DNA from: Mycolicibacterium iranicum
GTDB lineage: Bacteria; Actinomycetota; Actinomycetes; Mycobacteriales; Mycobacteriaceae
Direction of reading: 5' to 3'
Assembly (NCBI RefSeq): GCF_014190915.1
Contig: NZ_JACHVU010000022.1
Location: 1-45,042 of the forward strand
Length of the DNA: 45,042 bases
A program made the translations under genes and the position numbers. The notes under the pieces were generated by a model. That model saw nothing but the letters and a program-made list of their open reading frames with translations. It was not told where the DNA came from and searched no databases. Positions 32,948 to 41,384 of the stretch are shown here, piece after piece. How positions within the stretch are numbered: the stretch's first letter is position 1; every line of letters begins with the position of its first letter.

Positions 32948-34188
32948 GCGCCTACCAACCCGTCTATCTCAGTCGCCCCGGGGCCGGCGACATCGTCGGC
33001 GCCGGCGCTCCCGCGCAAGAGGTCAGCCCCGGCATCTGGATGTCGCCGGGGCTGTCCAACTCGTTCATGCTGACGACCGACGCCGGACGGATCGTGCTGA
33101 ACACCGGAATGGGCTTCGAAGGTCCGGTGCACCGAGCCAACTACGACGCCGTCGACCCCGCACCGATTCGCTACGTCATCCTGACGCAGGGACATGTCGA
33201 CCACGTCGGGGGCCTCGATTCCTTGACCGACCCGGACAGTGAGATCGTCGCCCAGGCGAATTGGAAGACCTGGCGTCGCGACAATGACCTGTTGGCGGCG
33301 TTCCGCGCGCAGAACTCGTCCTTCGCCTGGCTCGACAAGGTGATGGCGGCGGTCGAGTTCACGTCGGCGCGATTCGGAACGGTTCCGCCACAGAGTGTCC
33401 CGACCCCGACGATCACCTTCGACGACAACTTCGTCATCGAATTGGGTGGCCGCGTCCTCGAGCTGTACGCCACACCCGGTGGCGAAACCACCGACAGCCT
33501 GGTGGCGTGGCTCCCCGACGAGGGTGTCTGTCTGTGCGGCAACGTTTTCGGAGCACTCTTCGGCCACATTCCGAATCTCGTCACGATGCGTGGCGACCGC
33601 TACCGCGATGCGCTGACGGTCATCGAATCCATCGACCGGGTACGCGCGCTCGGAGCAGAAACGCTTCTCACCGGACACTTCGGCCCGATCACCGGCGGAG
33701 ACCGCATCGAATGGGAGCTGACGCGGCTCCGGGATGCCGTGAGCTACATCCACGACCGCACCGTGGAAGGCATGAATGCCGGCAAGGACGTCCACACCCT
33801 CATGCGCGAGGTCATGCTCCCGCCCGACCTCCAGGTCGGCGAAGGCTACGGCATGGTCCGCTGGAACATCCGCGCAATCTGGGAGAACTACGCCGGCTGG
33901 TTCCACCACCAATCCACCGCGGAACTGTATGCCGAGTCACCTCGCCGTACCGAATCTGACCTGCTCGACATCGCCGGAACGCCCGCAGTTCTCGAGCGCG
34001 CGCGATTGCTGCTGGACGCGGGCGAACCCGTACGAGCGATTCGACTCGCCGACTTCGTGTACCACGCCGAACCCGACAATGCGCAGGCCGCACAGGTGTT
34101 GATCACCGCACACGAGACGCTGCTGCGCGAGAGCGCCAACTTCTGGGAAGCCGCATGGCTGCGCAAACGAATCGAGGAACTGGCATGA
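32944..34188 (+). CDS. Alkylsulfatase-like metallo-beta-lactamase protein
   Basis: A 414-aa MBL-fold protein. The metal motif reads TQGHVDHVGG (81-90): the first His of HxHxDH is Gln82, while His84, Asp86 and His87 remain. A later ligand is likely in LLTGHFGP. The segment GYGMVRWNIRAIWENYAGWFHH matches the alkylsulfatase dimerisation domain (SdsA1/BDS1 group), and the C-terminal helices with VLERARLLLDAGE fit too. The SCP-2-like third domain of those sulfatases is missing. GTG start coupled to the sulfotransferase by GTGA. It may hydrolyse sulfate esters or be a divergent hydrolase. Confidence 0.75.
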   Translation: MSAYQPVYLSRPGAGDIVGAGAPAQEVSPGIWMSPGLSNSFMLTTDAGRIVLNTGMGFEGPVHRANYDAVDPAPIRYVILTQGHVDHVGGLDSLTDPDSEIVAQANWKTWRRDNDLLAAFRAQNSSFAWLDKVMAAVEFTSARFGTVPPQSVPTPTITFDDNFVIELGGRVLELYATPGGETTDSLVAWLPDEGVCLCGNVFGALFGHIPNLVTMRGDRYRDALTVIESIDRVRALGAETLLTGHFGPITGGDRIEWELTRLRDAVSYIHDRTVEGMNAGKDVHTLMREVMLPPDLQVGEGYGMVRWNIRAIWENYAGWFHHQSTAELYAESPRRTESDLLDIAGTPAVLERARLLLDAGEPVRAIRLADFVYHAEPDNAQAAQVLITAHETLLRESANFWEAAWLRKRIEELA

Positions 34189-34937
34189 CCAACCGCTTGG
34201 CTTTCGACTTCACCGGCGCCACAGCACTGGTCACCGGCGGCACGAGCGGCATCGGCCATGCGACGGCAACGCTGCTGCGGGACAGCGGCGCGCACGTCAC
34301 CATCACGGGGACCAGAGCCGAACCCGACGACTACGACGCCGTCGACTTGTCGGGGCTGCAGTATCGCCAACTGTCGTTGACGGACCCGGCCGGCATCGAC
34401 GCACTCGCCGATTCGTTCACCGAGCTGGACATCCTGGTCAACAACGCAGGCGCCAACTTTCCCGGGGGTCTCGACGAATCCACCGCAGAAGGGTTCACCG
34501 CCTCGGTGGAGGTCAACCTGCTGGCACCGTTCCGGTTGACCGAACGTTTGCACGGTGCACTCGCGGCCTCGAACGCCGACGGGGGCGCAAGCGTGGTGAT
34601 GTTCGCCTCGATGGCCGCGATACGGGCCGTCCCAGTCGTTCCCGGATACGGGTCCGCGAAGGCCGGGATACTGTCGCTCACCCGAAACCTCGCGGCACAG
34701 TGGGCAAGCGACGGTATCCGGGTCAACGCCGTGGTGCCCGGGCTCGTCGCCACCCGCATGACCGCGCCGATGGACTACGTGCCCGACATCAAGCAGGAGC
34801 AGATCGATCACATCCCGCTCGGCCGGTTCGCCGCGCCAGAGGAGGTTGCCAGCCCGATCCTCTACCTGTGCAGTGCCAATGCGTCCTACACCACCGGATC
34901 CGCGCTTGTCGTCGACGGCGGTTACAGCGTGCTGTGA
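34185..34937 (+). CDS. Short-chain dehydrogenase/reductase
   Basis: A 250-aa classical SDR. The cofactor motif is GGTSGIG (18-24), NNAG is at 86-89, Ser142 is in FASMAA, and Tyr155-x3-Lys159 is in YGSAK; the C-terminus ends in TGSALVVDGGY. The length is standard for the FabG/hydroxysteroid dehydrogenase branch. The start is the ATG at 34185, which overlaps the MBL stop (ATGA). Next to a sulfotransferase and a ketosteroid isomerase it plausibly oxidises a 3beta-hydroxyl, the reaction whose product the isomerase would use (inference). Confidence 0.83.
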   Translation: MTNRLAFDFTGATALVTGGTSGIGHATATLLRDSGAHVTITGTRAEPDDYDAVDLSGLQYRQLSLTDPAGIDALADSFTELDILVNNAGANFPGGLDESTAEGFTASVEVNLLAPFRLTERLHGALAASNADGGASVVMFASMAAIRAVPVVPGYGSAKAGILSLTRNLAAQWASDGIRVNAVVPGLVATRMTAPMDYVPDIKQEQIDHIPLGRFAAPEEVASPILYLCSANASYTTGSALVVDGGYSVL

Positions 34938-34991
34938 GTACCACCGGTAAGTACTCCTGACCAGGCCATCGACGAGAAGGAAAGCATCACC

Positions 34992-36002
34992 GTGAGAGCC
35001 GCCATCATCACTGCGCCCGAGAAGACCGAAATCGTGGAAGTGCCCACCCCGGTGGCAGGTCCTGACGACGTGCTGGTCAAGATCCGCGCCTGCGGCATCT
35101 GCGGGTCAGACAGCCTCTACATCTCCATCGGCGGATTGCCGCCGCATCAAGGCAGCATGCCGATCGGGCACGAACCGGCCGGCGAGGTCGTCGAAGTCGG
35201 CCAGAATGTCCGCGACATCGCCGCCGGCGACCGTGTGGTCATCAATCCCATGGCCATCCCTGACGACATCATCGGCAACGGCGGGTCAACCGGCGCCCTC
35301 GCCGACTTCCTGTTGATCAGAAACGCAGTCCGCGGGCACAGCCTCTGCGTCATCCCCGAGCACATCCCCTTCGAGGTCGCTGCGCTCAACGAGCCGATGG
35401 CGGTGGCCCGGCACGCGGTCAATCAGGTGGCACCTCTTCCCACCGACCAGGTGCTGGTGTTCGGCGCGGGCCCGATCGGTCTGGGCATCGTGATCTCGTT
35501 GAAATCGGCCGGCGTGAAGCATGTCGCGGTCGCCGATATTCTGCCCGAGCGGCTGGACAAGGCGTTGCAAGTCGGCGCCGACGCCGTCATCAACTCCGCC
35601 GTCGAAGATCTGCCGACGCGACTGATCGAGCTGCACGGTGCAGGTGATTCCCTCTGGCCCGACCGGGCGGGAACGGACATATATCTCGATGCCGCTGGTG
35701 TTCCGGCAGCGATCAACTCCGCTTTCGGTCTCGCCCGACGAGGCGCCAGAATCGGTGTGGTCGCGGTGCACAAGGAACCAGTCACCCTCGACCTGATGAA
35801 CGTGATGAGCAACGAGCTGACTGTCGTCGGGTCGATGGGTTACCCCACCGAGATCTTCGAAGTGACCGAGGACATCGTCGATAACTGGGAGACATACCAG
35901 CTGATCATCAGCCACACCTTCGACTTCGACGATCTCGACGAGGCATTGCGCTGTGTCTCCACTGCAGGCGCAGCCGACAAGGTCATCATCACACTTGCGT
36001 GA
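34992..36002 (+). CDS. MDR-family alcohol dehydrogenase without structural zinc
   Basis: A 336-aa medium-chain dehydrogenase. The catalytic-zinc residues are present in CGICGSD (34-40) and GHE (59-61), with the cofactor motif GAGPIG in the middle. The CX2CX2CX7C structural-zinc lobe is replaced by a short loop (NPMAIPDDIIGNGG), unlike the ADH at 21382. AAGGAAA precedes the GTG start at a fair spacing. It belongs to the operon starting at 31694; the gap from the SDR is 54 bp. The substrate is unknown; a secondary steroid alcohol or a side-chain alcohol is possible. Confidence 0.82.
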   Translation: MRAAIITAPEKTEIVEVPTPVAGPDDVLVKIRACGICGSDSLYISIGGLPPHQGSMPIGHEPAGEVVEVGQNVRDIAAGDRVVINPMAIPDDIIGNGGSTGALADFLLIRNAVRGHSLCVIPEHIPFEVAALNEPMAVARHAVNQVAPLPTDQVLVFGAGPIGLGIVISLKSAGVKHVAVADILPERLDKALQVGADAVINSAVEDLPTRLIELHGAGDSLWPDRAGTDIYLDAAGVPAAINSAFGLARRGARIGVVAVHKEPVTLDLMNVMSNELTVVGSMGYPTEIFEVTEDIVDNWETYQLIISHTFDFDDLDEALRCVSTAGAADKVIITLA

Positions 36003-36032
36003 TCAGACGCTCACCGCGGGAAGGGATGGCAC

Positions 36033-36410
36033 GTGCCGACACAGGCGAACACCACGGCGGCGGACACGATCACGAGGTACGTGGAGCTGCTTCAGTCCGG
36101 CAGCGCGGATGACCTCGTCGCGCTGTTCGCCGACGATGCCACGGTGGAGGATCCCGTCGGAAGCGACGTCCGCTCCGGCCGGAAGGCCATCCGTGAGTTC
36201 TTCGCCACGTTGGAAAACCTGGACCGCCGAACAGAGCTGACCCACCTTCGGGTCATCGGCGATGAAGCCGCGTTCGTCTTCACCATCACGTTCACCGTCG
36301 GAGACACCCCGATGTCTCTGCAACCGATCGACACCGTGGTGTTCGACGACACCGGCGCAATCGCCTCCCTGCGTAGCTATTTCGCGGCTTCGGATGTGAT
36401 CACCGGCTGA
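36033..36410 (+). CDS. ksi: Delta5-3-ketosteroid isomerase
   Basis: A 125-aa protein closely resembling Comamonas testosteroni ketosteroid isomerase as I remember it: RYV, LVALFADDATVEDPVGS and RSGRKAIREFFA align without gaps. The catalytic set is complete: Tyr16 (Tyr14 in Comamonas), Asp40 (Asp38, general base) and Asp100 in QPID (Asp99). It shifts the 5,6 double bond of a 3-keto-5-ene steroid to the conjugated 4,5 position. GGGAAGGGA lies 8-10 nt before the GTG start. It is last in the operon from 31694. This is the clearest single marker that the window is about steroids; other SnoaL-like proteins here lack these residues. Confidence 0.9.
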   Translation: MPTQANTTAADTITRYVELLQSGSADDLVALFADDATVEDPVGSDVRSGRKAIREFFATLENLDRRTELTHLRVIGDEAAFVFTITFTVGDTPMSLQPIDTVVFDDTGAIASLRSYFAASDVITG

Positions 36411-36433
36411 CCGGTGAACGCCACTGGGTCAGC
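36406..36433. terminator. Possible bidirectional hairpin terminator
   Basis: GCTGACC (36406-36412) pairs with GGTCAGC (36427-36433), with an inner GTG/CAC pair (36414-36416, 36422-36424). It sits between convergent genes and overlaps the isomerase stop. There is no T-run. Confidence 0.4.
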
Positions 36434-36445
36434 AGGTGCGGGTAC

Positions 36446-38074
36446 CTACGCGCGCCCGGGAGTCCGCCGGAAATCTGGATCGGCGCCCGTTGCCAGCGCG
36501 GCGTCCGCTCCGGCACGTCGTCCGCTGAACACGCAATCCGATATCGACAGGCCACTGACGTAGCCGTTGGAACACACGCCGACGGCATTGCGGCCGGCGG
36601 CATACAAGCCCGTCACGGTGCCGCCGTCACGATGGACAACCGCACCCGTGTTCTCATCCACAACCAGCCCGCCCAGGGTCAACCCGGGAATGGGGTAGAA
36701 CATCGACGAGCCGGCGGAGATATTGATCGAGTAGAACGGTCCTCGCTCCATCGGCCGGCACAGCGCCGCGTCCTTGTGCCCCGGATCGCCTGTTCCACTT
36801 CCGATCCCGCGATTGTAGGCGTCGATGGTGTGACGCAGTCCGACGGCGTCGATACCGTTCTTGGCGGCGATACCCTCGACCGTGGCCGCCTTCTTGTGTC
36901 CGATTGTCAGCAGATACCACAACTGCAGTCGTTGGAATATCTGGGTCTGATCCTTGATCTGCGTTCTGATCTTCCGCCAGGTAGCGGCGTCGTAGATCGC
37001 CCAGCCGGTACCGCCGAAGTCACGCATCAGCACGTCACCGTGGGTGGCGCCGTAGAGGTCTTCGTTGGCGATGCGCCGCCCGTTCGCGCCGACGGTGAGG
37101 CCTTCCAGGAAAGCGCTGGGCGGGGACAGGAATCGCCACGCGGTGACGTTGCCCATCTTGTCGGTCACTCCTCCCGCGTCCAGCCCGAGTTGGATTCCGG
37201 TGCCGTCGTCACCGGCGGTGCCCAGCGGGGAGATCTTGAGGAAGTCCGGCGCATAGGCGGACATCCACTGACGGTTGTGGACGAATCCGCCCGCCGCCAG
37301 AATCACGGCCCCGGCCCGAGCGTGGGTGTCGATGCTGTGCCGCGCGCGCAACCGTTCGGCGCGGTTGACGACGCCCTCGATCAGACCCGGCATCCAGGTG
37401 CCCAGTTTCCCAGTGGCTTTGGCGACGGTCCGGTGTTGTCGCGCACTGCGGTGAGCGGGGTCCAGCACCCGGTAACGGACTCCGGTGACCCGGCCGTCGT
37501 CGGCCTGGACCAGGCTGTGCACCTGCGCGAGCGGGATGAAGTCCACGCCCTTCGCCAGCGCCGAATCCCGCAGGCGTTCGAAAAGAACTCGCCCGGAACT
37601 CATACCCGGAGCAAGCACGCGGTGACCGCGCGGGGCGGGTTGCGCGTGCGCTGAGTACGGATAGGCCTTCTCGTTGCCCGAGAAGTACAAATAGTGGCTG
37701 TCTGTGGGGTACGAGGTCTTGTATTCGGGCACCTGACCGCCCCGGAACTCGACGCCCTGCGCCTTGAGCCAATCGATCATCGCCGGGCTCTGTTCGCAGA
37801 AGCGGGTCAGCGTTTCGGCTGAGACGGCACCGGCCACTTCCTGCGTGAGGTAAGCCTGCATGTTCTGCGCGCTGTCCGGATATCCACCCGCCTGTTGTTC
37901 GGCGGTGCCGGCACCGGCATAGATGATCCCTCCCGAGTACGCCGTCGCTCCGCCCCCGTAGCCGCGGTCCAGCACCAGCACCCGCGCGCCACGGTCGGCG
38001 GCTTCTATCGCCGCAGCGGCGCCCGCGGCCCCGAACCCGACCACGATGACGTCATACTCAAAACCTGTCGGCAT
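36446..38074 (-). CDS. FAD 3-ketosteroid Delta4-dehydrogenase-like protein
   Basis: A 542-aa flavoprotein of the fumarate reductase/KSTD superfamily. The FAD motif is GFGAAGAA near residue 13. The C-terminus reads NGYVSGLSISDCVFSGRRAG, with Tyr505 and Ser507 matching the Tyr-x-Ser pair of Delta4-(5alpha)-KSTD; the Delta1-KSTD YPG-x-G motif is absent. It is a sister of the 486-aa protein at 9443 but about 55 residues longer. GGGGGAG precedes the ATG at 38074; the frame extends further but through the small four-cysteine gene. It ends the KshA operon (minus strand), 41 bp after that gene. Confidence 0.75.
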   Translation of the reverse strand: MPTGFEYDVIVVGFGAAGAAAAIEAADRGARVLVLDRGYGGGATAYSGGIIYAGAGTAEQQAGGYPDSAQNMQAYLTQEVAGAVSAETLTRFCEQSPAMIDWLKAQGVEFRGGQVPEYKTSYPTDSHYLYFSGNEKAYPYSAHAQPAPRGHRVLAPGMSSGRVLFERLRDSALAKGVDFIPLAQVHSLVQADDGRVTGVRYRVLDPAHRSARQHRTVAKATGKLGTWMPGLIEGVVNRAERLRARHSIDTHARAGAVILAAGGFVHNRQWMSAYAPDFLKISPLGTAGDDGTGIQLGLDAGGVTDKMGNVTAWRFLSPPSAFLEGLTVGANGRRIANEDLYGATHGDVLMRDFGGTGWAIYDAATWRKIRTQIKDQTQIFQRLQLWYLLTIGHKKAATVEGIAAKNGIDAVGLRHTIDAYNRGIGSGTGDPGHKDAALCRPMERGPFYSINISAGSSMFYPIPGLTLGGLVVDENTGAVVHRDGGTVTGLYAAGRNAVGVCSNGYVSGLSISDCVFSGRRAGADAALATGADPDFRRTPGRA

Positions 38075-38115
38075 CTGCTCCCCCACGGTCGTCGGAAATG
38101 GTTCGGAGACCGAAC

Positions 38116-38409
38116 TCACAGGACGGATTCGCCGTCGAGAACCCGTAGTGCGCCCTGGCGCACTCCCGCCTCGATGGACTGGCGCAGGTCCGGACACAGC
38201 GCAAAGCGTGCGTCCCGCGCCGACACGAGCGCATGACGATCCCGTGGCGCATCGCGGCGTCGGGCACAGCGCGCGACAGACTCCGCATCCCATTGCACAC
38301 TGGTCTGTTCCCAGCTGCTCTTGCGGGCCAGCACCTGCGCGCCGCATGATCCGCAGACGACCGGCGTCATCGGCGCGTCGCGCAGCCGGTCGTCCGGCCG
38401 GACACTCAT
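38116..38409 (-). CDS. Small four-cysteine protein coupled to KshA
   Basis: A 97-aa protein, start ATG 38409 overlapping the Rieske oxygenase stop as ATGA. Cysteines are Cys19 and Cys22 (CGSC), Cys48 and Cys72, suggesting one zinc or Fe-S site. KSSWEQTSVQW (30-40) and the C-terminal SIEAGVRQGALRVLDG are the other recognisable stretches. It is not a plant-type or [3Fe-4S] ferredoxin by pattern. I believe similar small proteins, sometimes labelled ferredoxin, occur beside actinobacterial oxygenases, but cannot confirm it. A metal-binding accessory or electron-transfer partner of the oxygenase is the natural guess. Confidence 0.65.
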   Translation of the reverse strand: MSVRPDDRLRDAPMTPVVCGSCGAQVLARKSSWEQTSVQWDAESVARCARRRDAPRDRHALVSARDARFALCPDLRQSIEAGVRQGALRVLDGESVL

Positions 38410-39563
38410 TTGGTGATACCTACCAACCTGGGCATCCGGTTGGCGGCCAGGTTCTCCTCCACCTCTTTCATCCACGCCTCGCGCGGACGCGTCGTGTCGA
38501 TCTCGAACTCGAAGCGGTTGACCATGTCCGGGGTGACATCGGCGATGTCCACATAAAACTGTTCGTACCAACGTCGCAATTGGTAGACCGGACCGTCCTC
38601 CTCGCACAGCAGCGGATTGTCGATGCGCGCTTTGCGACGCCAGATGTGCACGTCCTGTTCGAACCCCATCTTGACGAAGTCACCAAGAGCCACCGCCATT
38701 TGCGTGGCGACATCGTCCGGCACAGATTCCGACTTCTCGACCGTGATGCCGTACTGCAAGACGAACGAATTCTGGTCGATGGGATAGTGGCAGTTGAGCA
38801 AGACCGTCCGTTGATCGCCGTGCTCGTAGTGATACGTCAGATCATCGATCATGAACGACGGTCCATGATACGAAGCGACAGAGGTCGTTCCGAGGATCTT
38901 GGCGCCCTCCCCGGACCCGAGGTCGGGCCTGCCGACACTTTCGTAGTACTGCGTCGCGGTATGTCCCTCGAAGATGTTCTTGAAGCCGGTCGGCAGGCCG
39001 CCGTGGATGTAGAAGAAGTGAGCCATATCGACGACGTTGTCGATGATTTCGCGGCAGTTGGTGTCGACAACCGTGGTGTACCAATGCCAGTCAGTCCAGT
39101 TGTCGCTGCCCACACCCTCGATCAGCGGGATGGTGACGTCGGCCGGCGGCGCCTTCTTCTCCGGATCGTTCCACACGAAGAGCATGCCGTCCTGCTCGAG
39201 CGTCGGCCACGCCGCGGTGCGCGCGAGCTTGGGCACCCGACGGCTGTACGGGATCTGCTTGCAACGACCGTCTCCGCCCCAGCGCCAGTCGTGAAACGGA
39301 CACGCGATCTCGTTTCCCTTCACTTCACCGTCGGACAGGTCACCGCCCATATGCCGGCAGTACGCGTCCAGGACGTTGAGCGTGCCGTCCCCGCCTCGGA
39401 ACACGACGAGCTTGGTGCCGAAAGCATTGATGGAGTGCGGGGTGCCGTCGCCGAGTTCACGGATGAGCCCCAGGCAGTGCCACCCACGCGCGAACCTGGT
39501 AGGAGTTGCCTGCGCCTCGATCTGACGAACGTCTCCGGCACCGTCGGGCTGCAACGATGTCAT
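38406..39563 (-). CDS. kshA: 3-Ketosteroid 9alpha-hydroxylase oxygenase, KshA-like
   Basis: A 385-aa Rieske non-haem iron oxygenase of the KshA type. Rieske ligands are Cys69-x-His71 and Cys88-x2-His91. The mononuclear iron site is His182, His187 and Asp304 (DNVVDMAHFFYIH and FEQDVHIW), positions almost identical to those of M. tuberculosis KshA. It inserts oxygen at C9 of 3-ketosteroids; combined with Delta1-dehydrogenation this opens ring B. The ATG at 39563 gives the normal N-terminus; the open frame beyond crosses the promoter. The divergent dyad (site 10) and a minus-strand TACAAC (39602-39607) predict a transcript start near 39595. Confidence 0.9.
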   Translation of the reverse strand: MTSLQPDGAGDVRQIEAQATPTRFARGWHCLGLIRELGDGTPHSINAFGTKLVVFRGGDGTLNVLDAYCRHMGGDLSDGEVKGNEIACPFHDWRWGGDGRCKQIPYSRRVPKLARTAAWPTLEQDGMLFVWNDPEKKAPPADVTIPLIEGVGSDNWTDWHWYTTVVDTNCREIIDNVVDMAHFFYIHGGLPTGFKNIFEGHTATQYYESVGRPDLGSGEGAKILGTTSVASYHGPSFMIDDLTYHYEHGDQRTVLLNCHYPIDQNSFVLQYGITVEKSESVPDDVATQMAVALGDFVKMGFEQDVHIWRRKARIDNPLLCEEDGPVYQLRRWYEQFYVDIADVTPDMVNRFEFEIDTTRPREAWMKEVEENLAANRMPRLVGITK

Positions 39564-39638
39564 TTCCGACCATCCTGTTCGTTGGTTGGGTGGATGAATC
39601 CGTTGTAACACCGGCACTCTCGGCCTGACTGCCTCGTG

Positions 39639-39653
39639 TTCCACTGACCGGTC
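39639..39653. promoter_or_regulatory. Cluster dyad site 10, divergent kshA/kstD
   Basis: TTCCA CTGAC CGGTC, centre 39646, is 50 bp upstream of the GTG at 39696 (plus strand -10 CAGAAT, 39684-39689). It is also 51 bp from the predicted start of the kshA transcript near 39595 on the minus strand. Its first 13 bases equal those of site 8. Confidence 0.6.
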
Positions 39654-39695
39654 ACCGTTGCGGCCGGGATCACCGAGCGGCCCCAGAATCGAACG

Positions 39696-41372
39696 GTGAC
39701 CGATCCCCAGAACATCACCGTCGATCTGCTGGTCGTCGGCTCAGGTACCGGCATGGCCGCGGCACTGGCCGCGCACGAGCTGGGTCTCTCGACACTCATT
39801 GTGGAGAAGACCCAGTACGTCGGCGGGTCGACGGCCCGCTCCGGGGGCGCCTTCTGGCTGCCCGGCAGCTCCGTCCTCACCGATGCCGGTTCCGCGGACA
39901 CTCCCGACAGTGCACGCCTCTACCTCGAGACGCTGGTCGGTCAGGACGCTCCGGCCGAACGGACCCACGCGTTCGTGGACCACATCCCGGCCACCATCGA
40001 CATGCTGCGCCGCACGACGCCGATGAAGTTCATGTGGGCCAAGGGGTATTCGGACTACCACCCGGAGAAGAGCGGCGGCAGCGCGGTGGGCCGCACCTGC
40101 GAGTGCCGGCCGTTCAACACGGCAGTGCTGGGGCCCGAACTCGCCCGGCTTCGTCCCGGCGTGATGAAGTCGTCGTTCCCGATGCCAGTCACCGGCGCCG
40201 ATTACCGCTGGTTGAACCTGATGGCGCGGACACCGCGTAAGTCCTGGCCGCGCATCATGCTGCGCGCCGCTCAGGGTATCGGCGGGCTCATGGTGCGCCG
40301 GCGCTATGCCGCCGGTGGGCAGGCGCTGGCTGCCGGGATGTTCGCCGGCGTGCTCCGAGCCGGAATCCCGGTGTGGACCGACTCGACGGTGACAGAACTG
40401 ATCACCGACGGTCAGCGGGTGAGCGGCGCGCTGGTGCAACGCGATGGCACCCCGGTGACCGTGACGGTCAGTCGCGGCGTCGTGCTGGCCACCGGCGGTT
40501 TCGACCACCAGATGAGCTGGCGACACAAATTTCAGTCCGAGCGCCTCGGCGAACACCACAGCCTCGGAGCGGAGGGCAACACCGGGGATGGCATCCGGTT
40601 CGCGCAAGACCTGGGCGCCGGTACGGCATTGATGGACCAGGCATGGTGGTTCCCGGCGTTCGCGCCGCTGCCGGGCGGTGACCCGACGGTGATGCTGGCC
40701 GAGCGCTCCCTGCCCGGGTGCCTGCTCGTCGACCAGAACGGTGAACGGTTCATCAACGAGGCCACCGACTACATGTCGTTCGGCCAGCGGCTGCTGGCGC
40801 GCGAGCAGGCGGGCAACCCGGTCGAAGCAATGTGGATGATCTTCGACCAGAAGTATCGCAACAGCTACCTGATGGCCGCCGAGCTCTTTCCGCGGATGCC
40901 GATCCCGCAAAGCTGGTATGACGCGGGAATCGCGCACCGCAGTGAGGATCTGGAAGCGCTTGCTCGTCTGATCGGCGTCGATCCCGCGACTCTCGTGACG
41001 ACGATGGACCGGTTCAACGGGCTCGCGGACGCCGGCGTGGATGCCGACTTCCAGCGCGGCGCCAGCGCCTACGACCGCTACTACGGCGATCCGACAATTG
41101 TGCCCAATCCGAATCTGCGCCCGCTGGGGTCCGGTCCGTTCTACGCCGTCAAGGTCGTGCTCAGCGACCTGGGCACGTGCGGCGGGGTGCGCGCCGACGT
41201 CCACGGACAGGTGCTTCGCGAGGATGGATCTGTCATCGACGGCCTGTACGCGATCGGCAACACGGCGGCCAATACCTTCGGCAAGACCTATCCGGGTGCG
41301 GGTGCCACCATCGCGCAGGGCTTGGTCTACGGCTACATCGCGGCGCGACACGCCGCAGGCCGAATCTCCTGA
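39696..41372 (+). CDS. kstD: 3-Ketosteroid Delta1-dehydrogenase
   Basis: A 558-aa FAD enzyme; KstD proteins are about 510-565 aa. The FAD motif is GSGTGM near 15, with VEKTQYVGGSTARSGG following. The C-terminal catalytic segment TYPGAGATIAQGLVYGYIAA contains Tyr532 and Gly536, matching Tyr487/Gly491 of Rhodococcus KSTD1. It removes the 1,2 hydrogens of 3-ketosteroids and acts with KshA to open ring B. The leaderless GTG start fits the -10 and dyad. It is divergent from kshA, which makes co-control by one site likely. It ends 12 bp from the convergent PadR gene. Confidence 0.88.
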   Translation: MTDPQNITVDLLVVGSGTGMAAALAAHELGLSTLIVEKTQYVGGSTARSGGAFWLPGSSVLTDAGSADTPDSARLYLETLVGQDAPAERTHAFVDHIPATIDMLRRTTPMKFMWAKGYSDYHPEKSGGSAVGRTCECRPFNTAVLGPELARLRPGVMKSSFPMPVTGADYRWLNLMARTPRKSWPRIMLRAAQGIGGLMVRRRYAAGGQALAAGMFAGVLRAGIPVWTDSTVTELITDGQRVSGALVQRDGTPVTVTVSRGVVLATGGFDHQMSWRHKFQSERLGEHHSLGAEGNTGDGIRFAQDLGAGTALMDQAWWFPAFAPLPGGDPTVMLAERSLPGCLLVDQNGERFINEATDYMSFGQRLLAREQAGNPVEAMWMIFDQKYRNSYLMAAELFPRMPIPQSWYDAGIAHRSEDLEALARLIGVDPATLVTTMDRFNGLADAGVDADFQRGASAYDRYYGDPTIVPNPNLRPLGSGPFYAVKVVLSDLGTCGGVRADVHGQVLREDGSVIDGLYAIGNTAANTFGKTYPGAGATIAQGLVYGYIAARHAAGRIS

Positions 41373-41384
41373 GCCGACTTCGGA

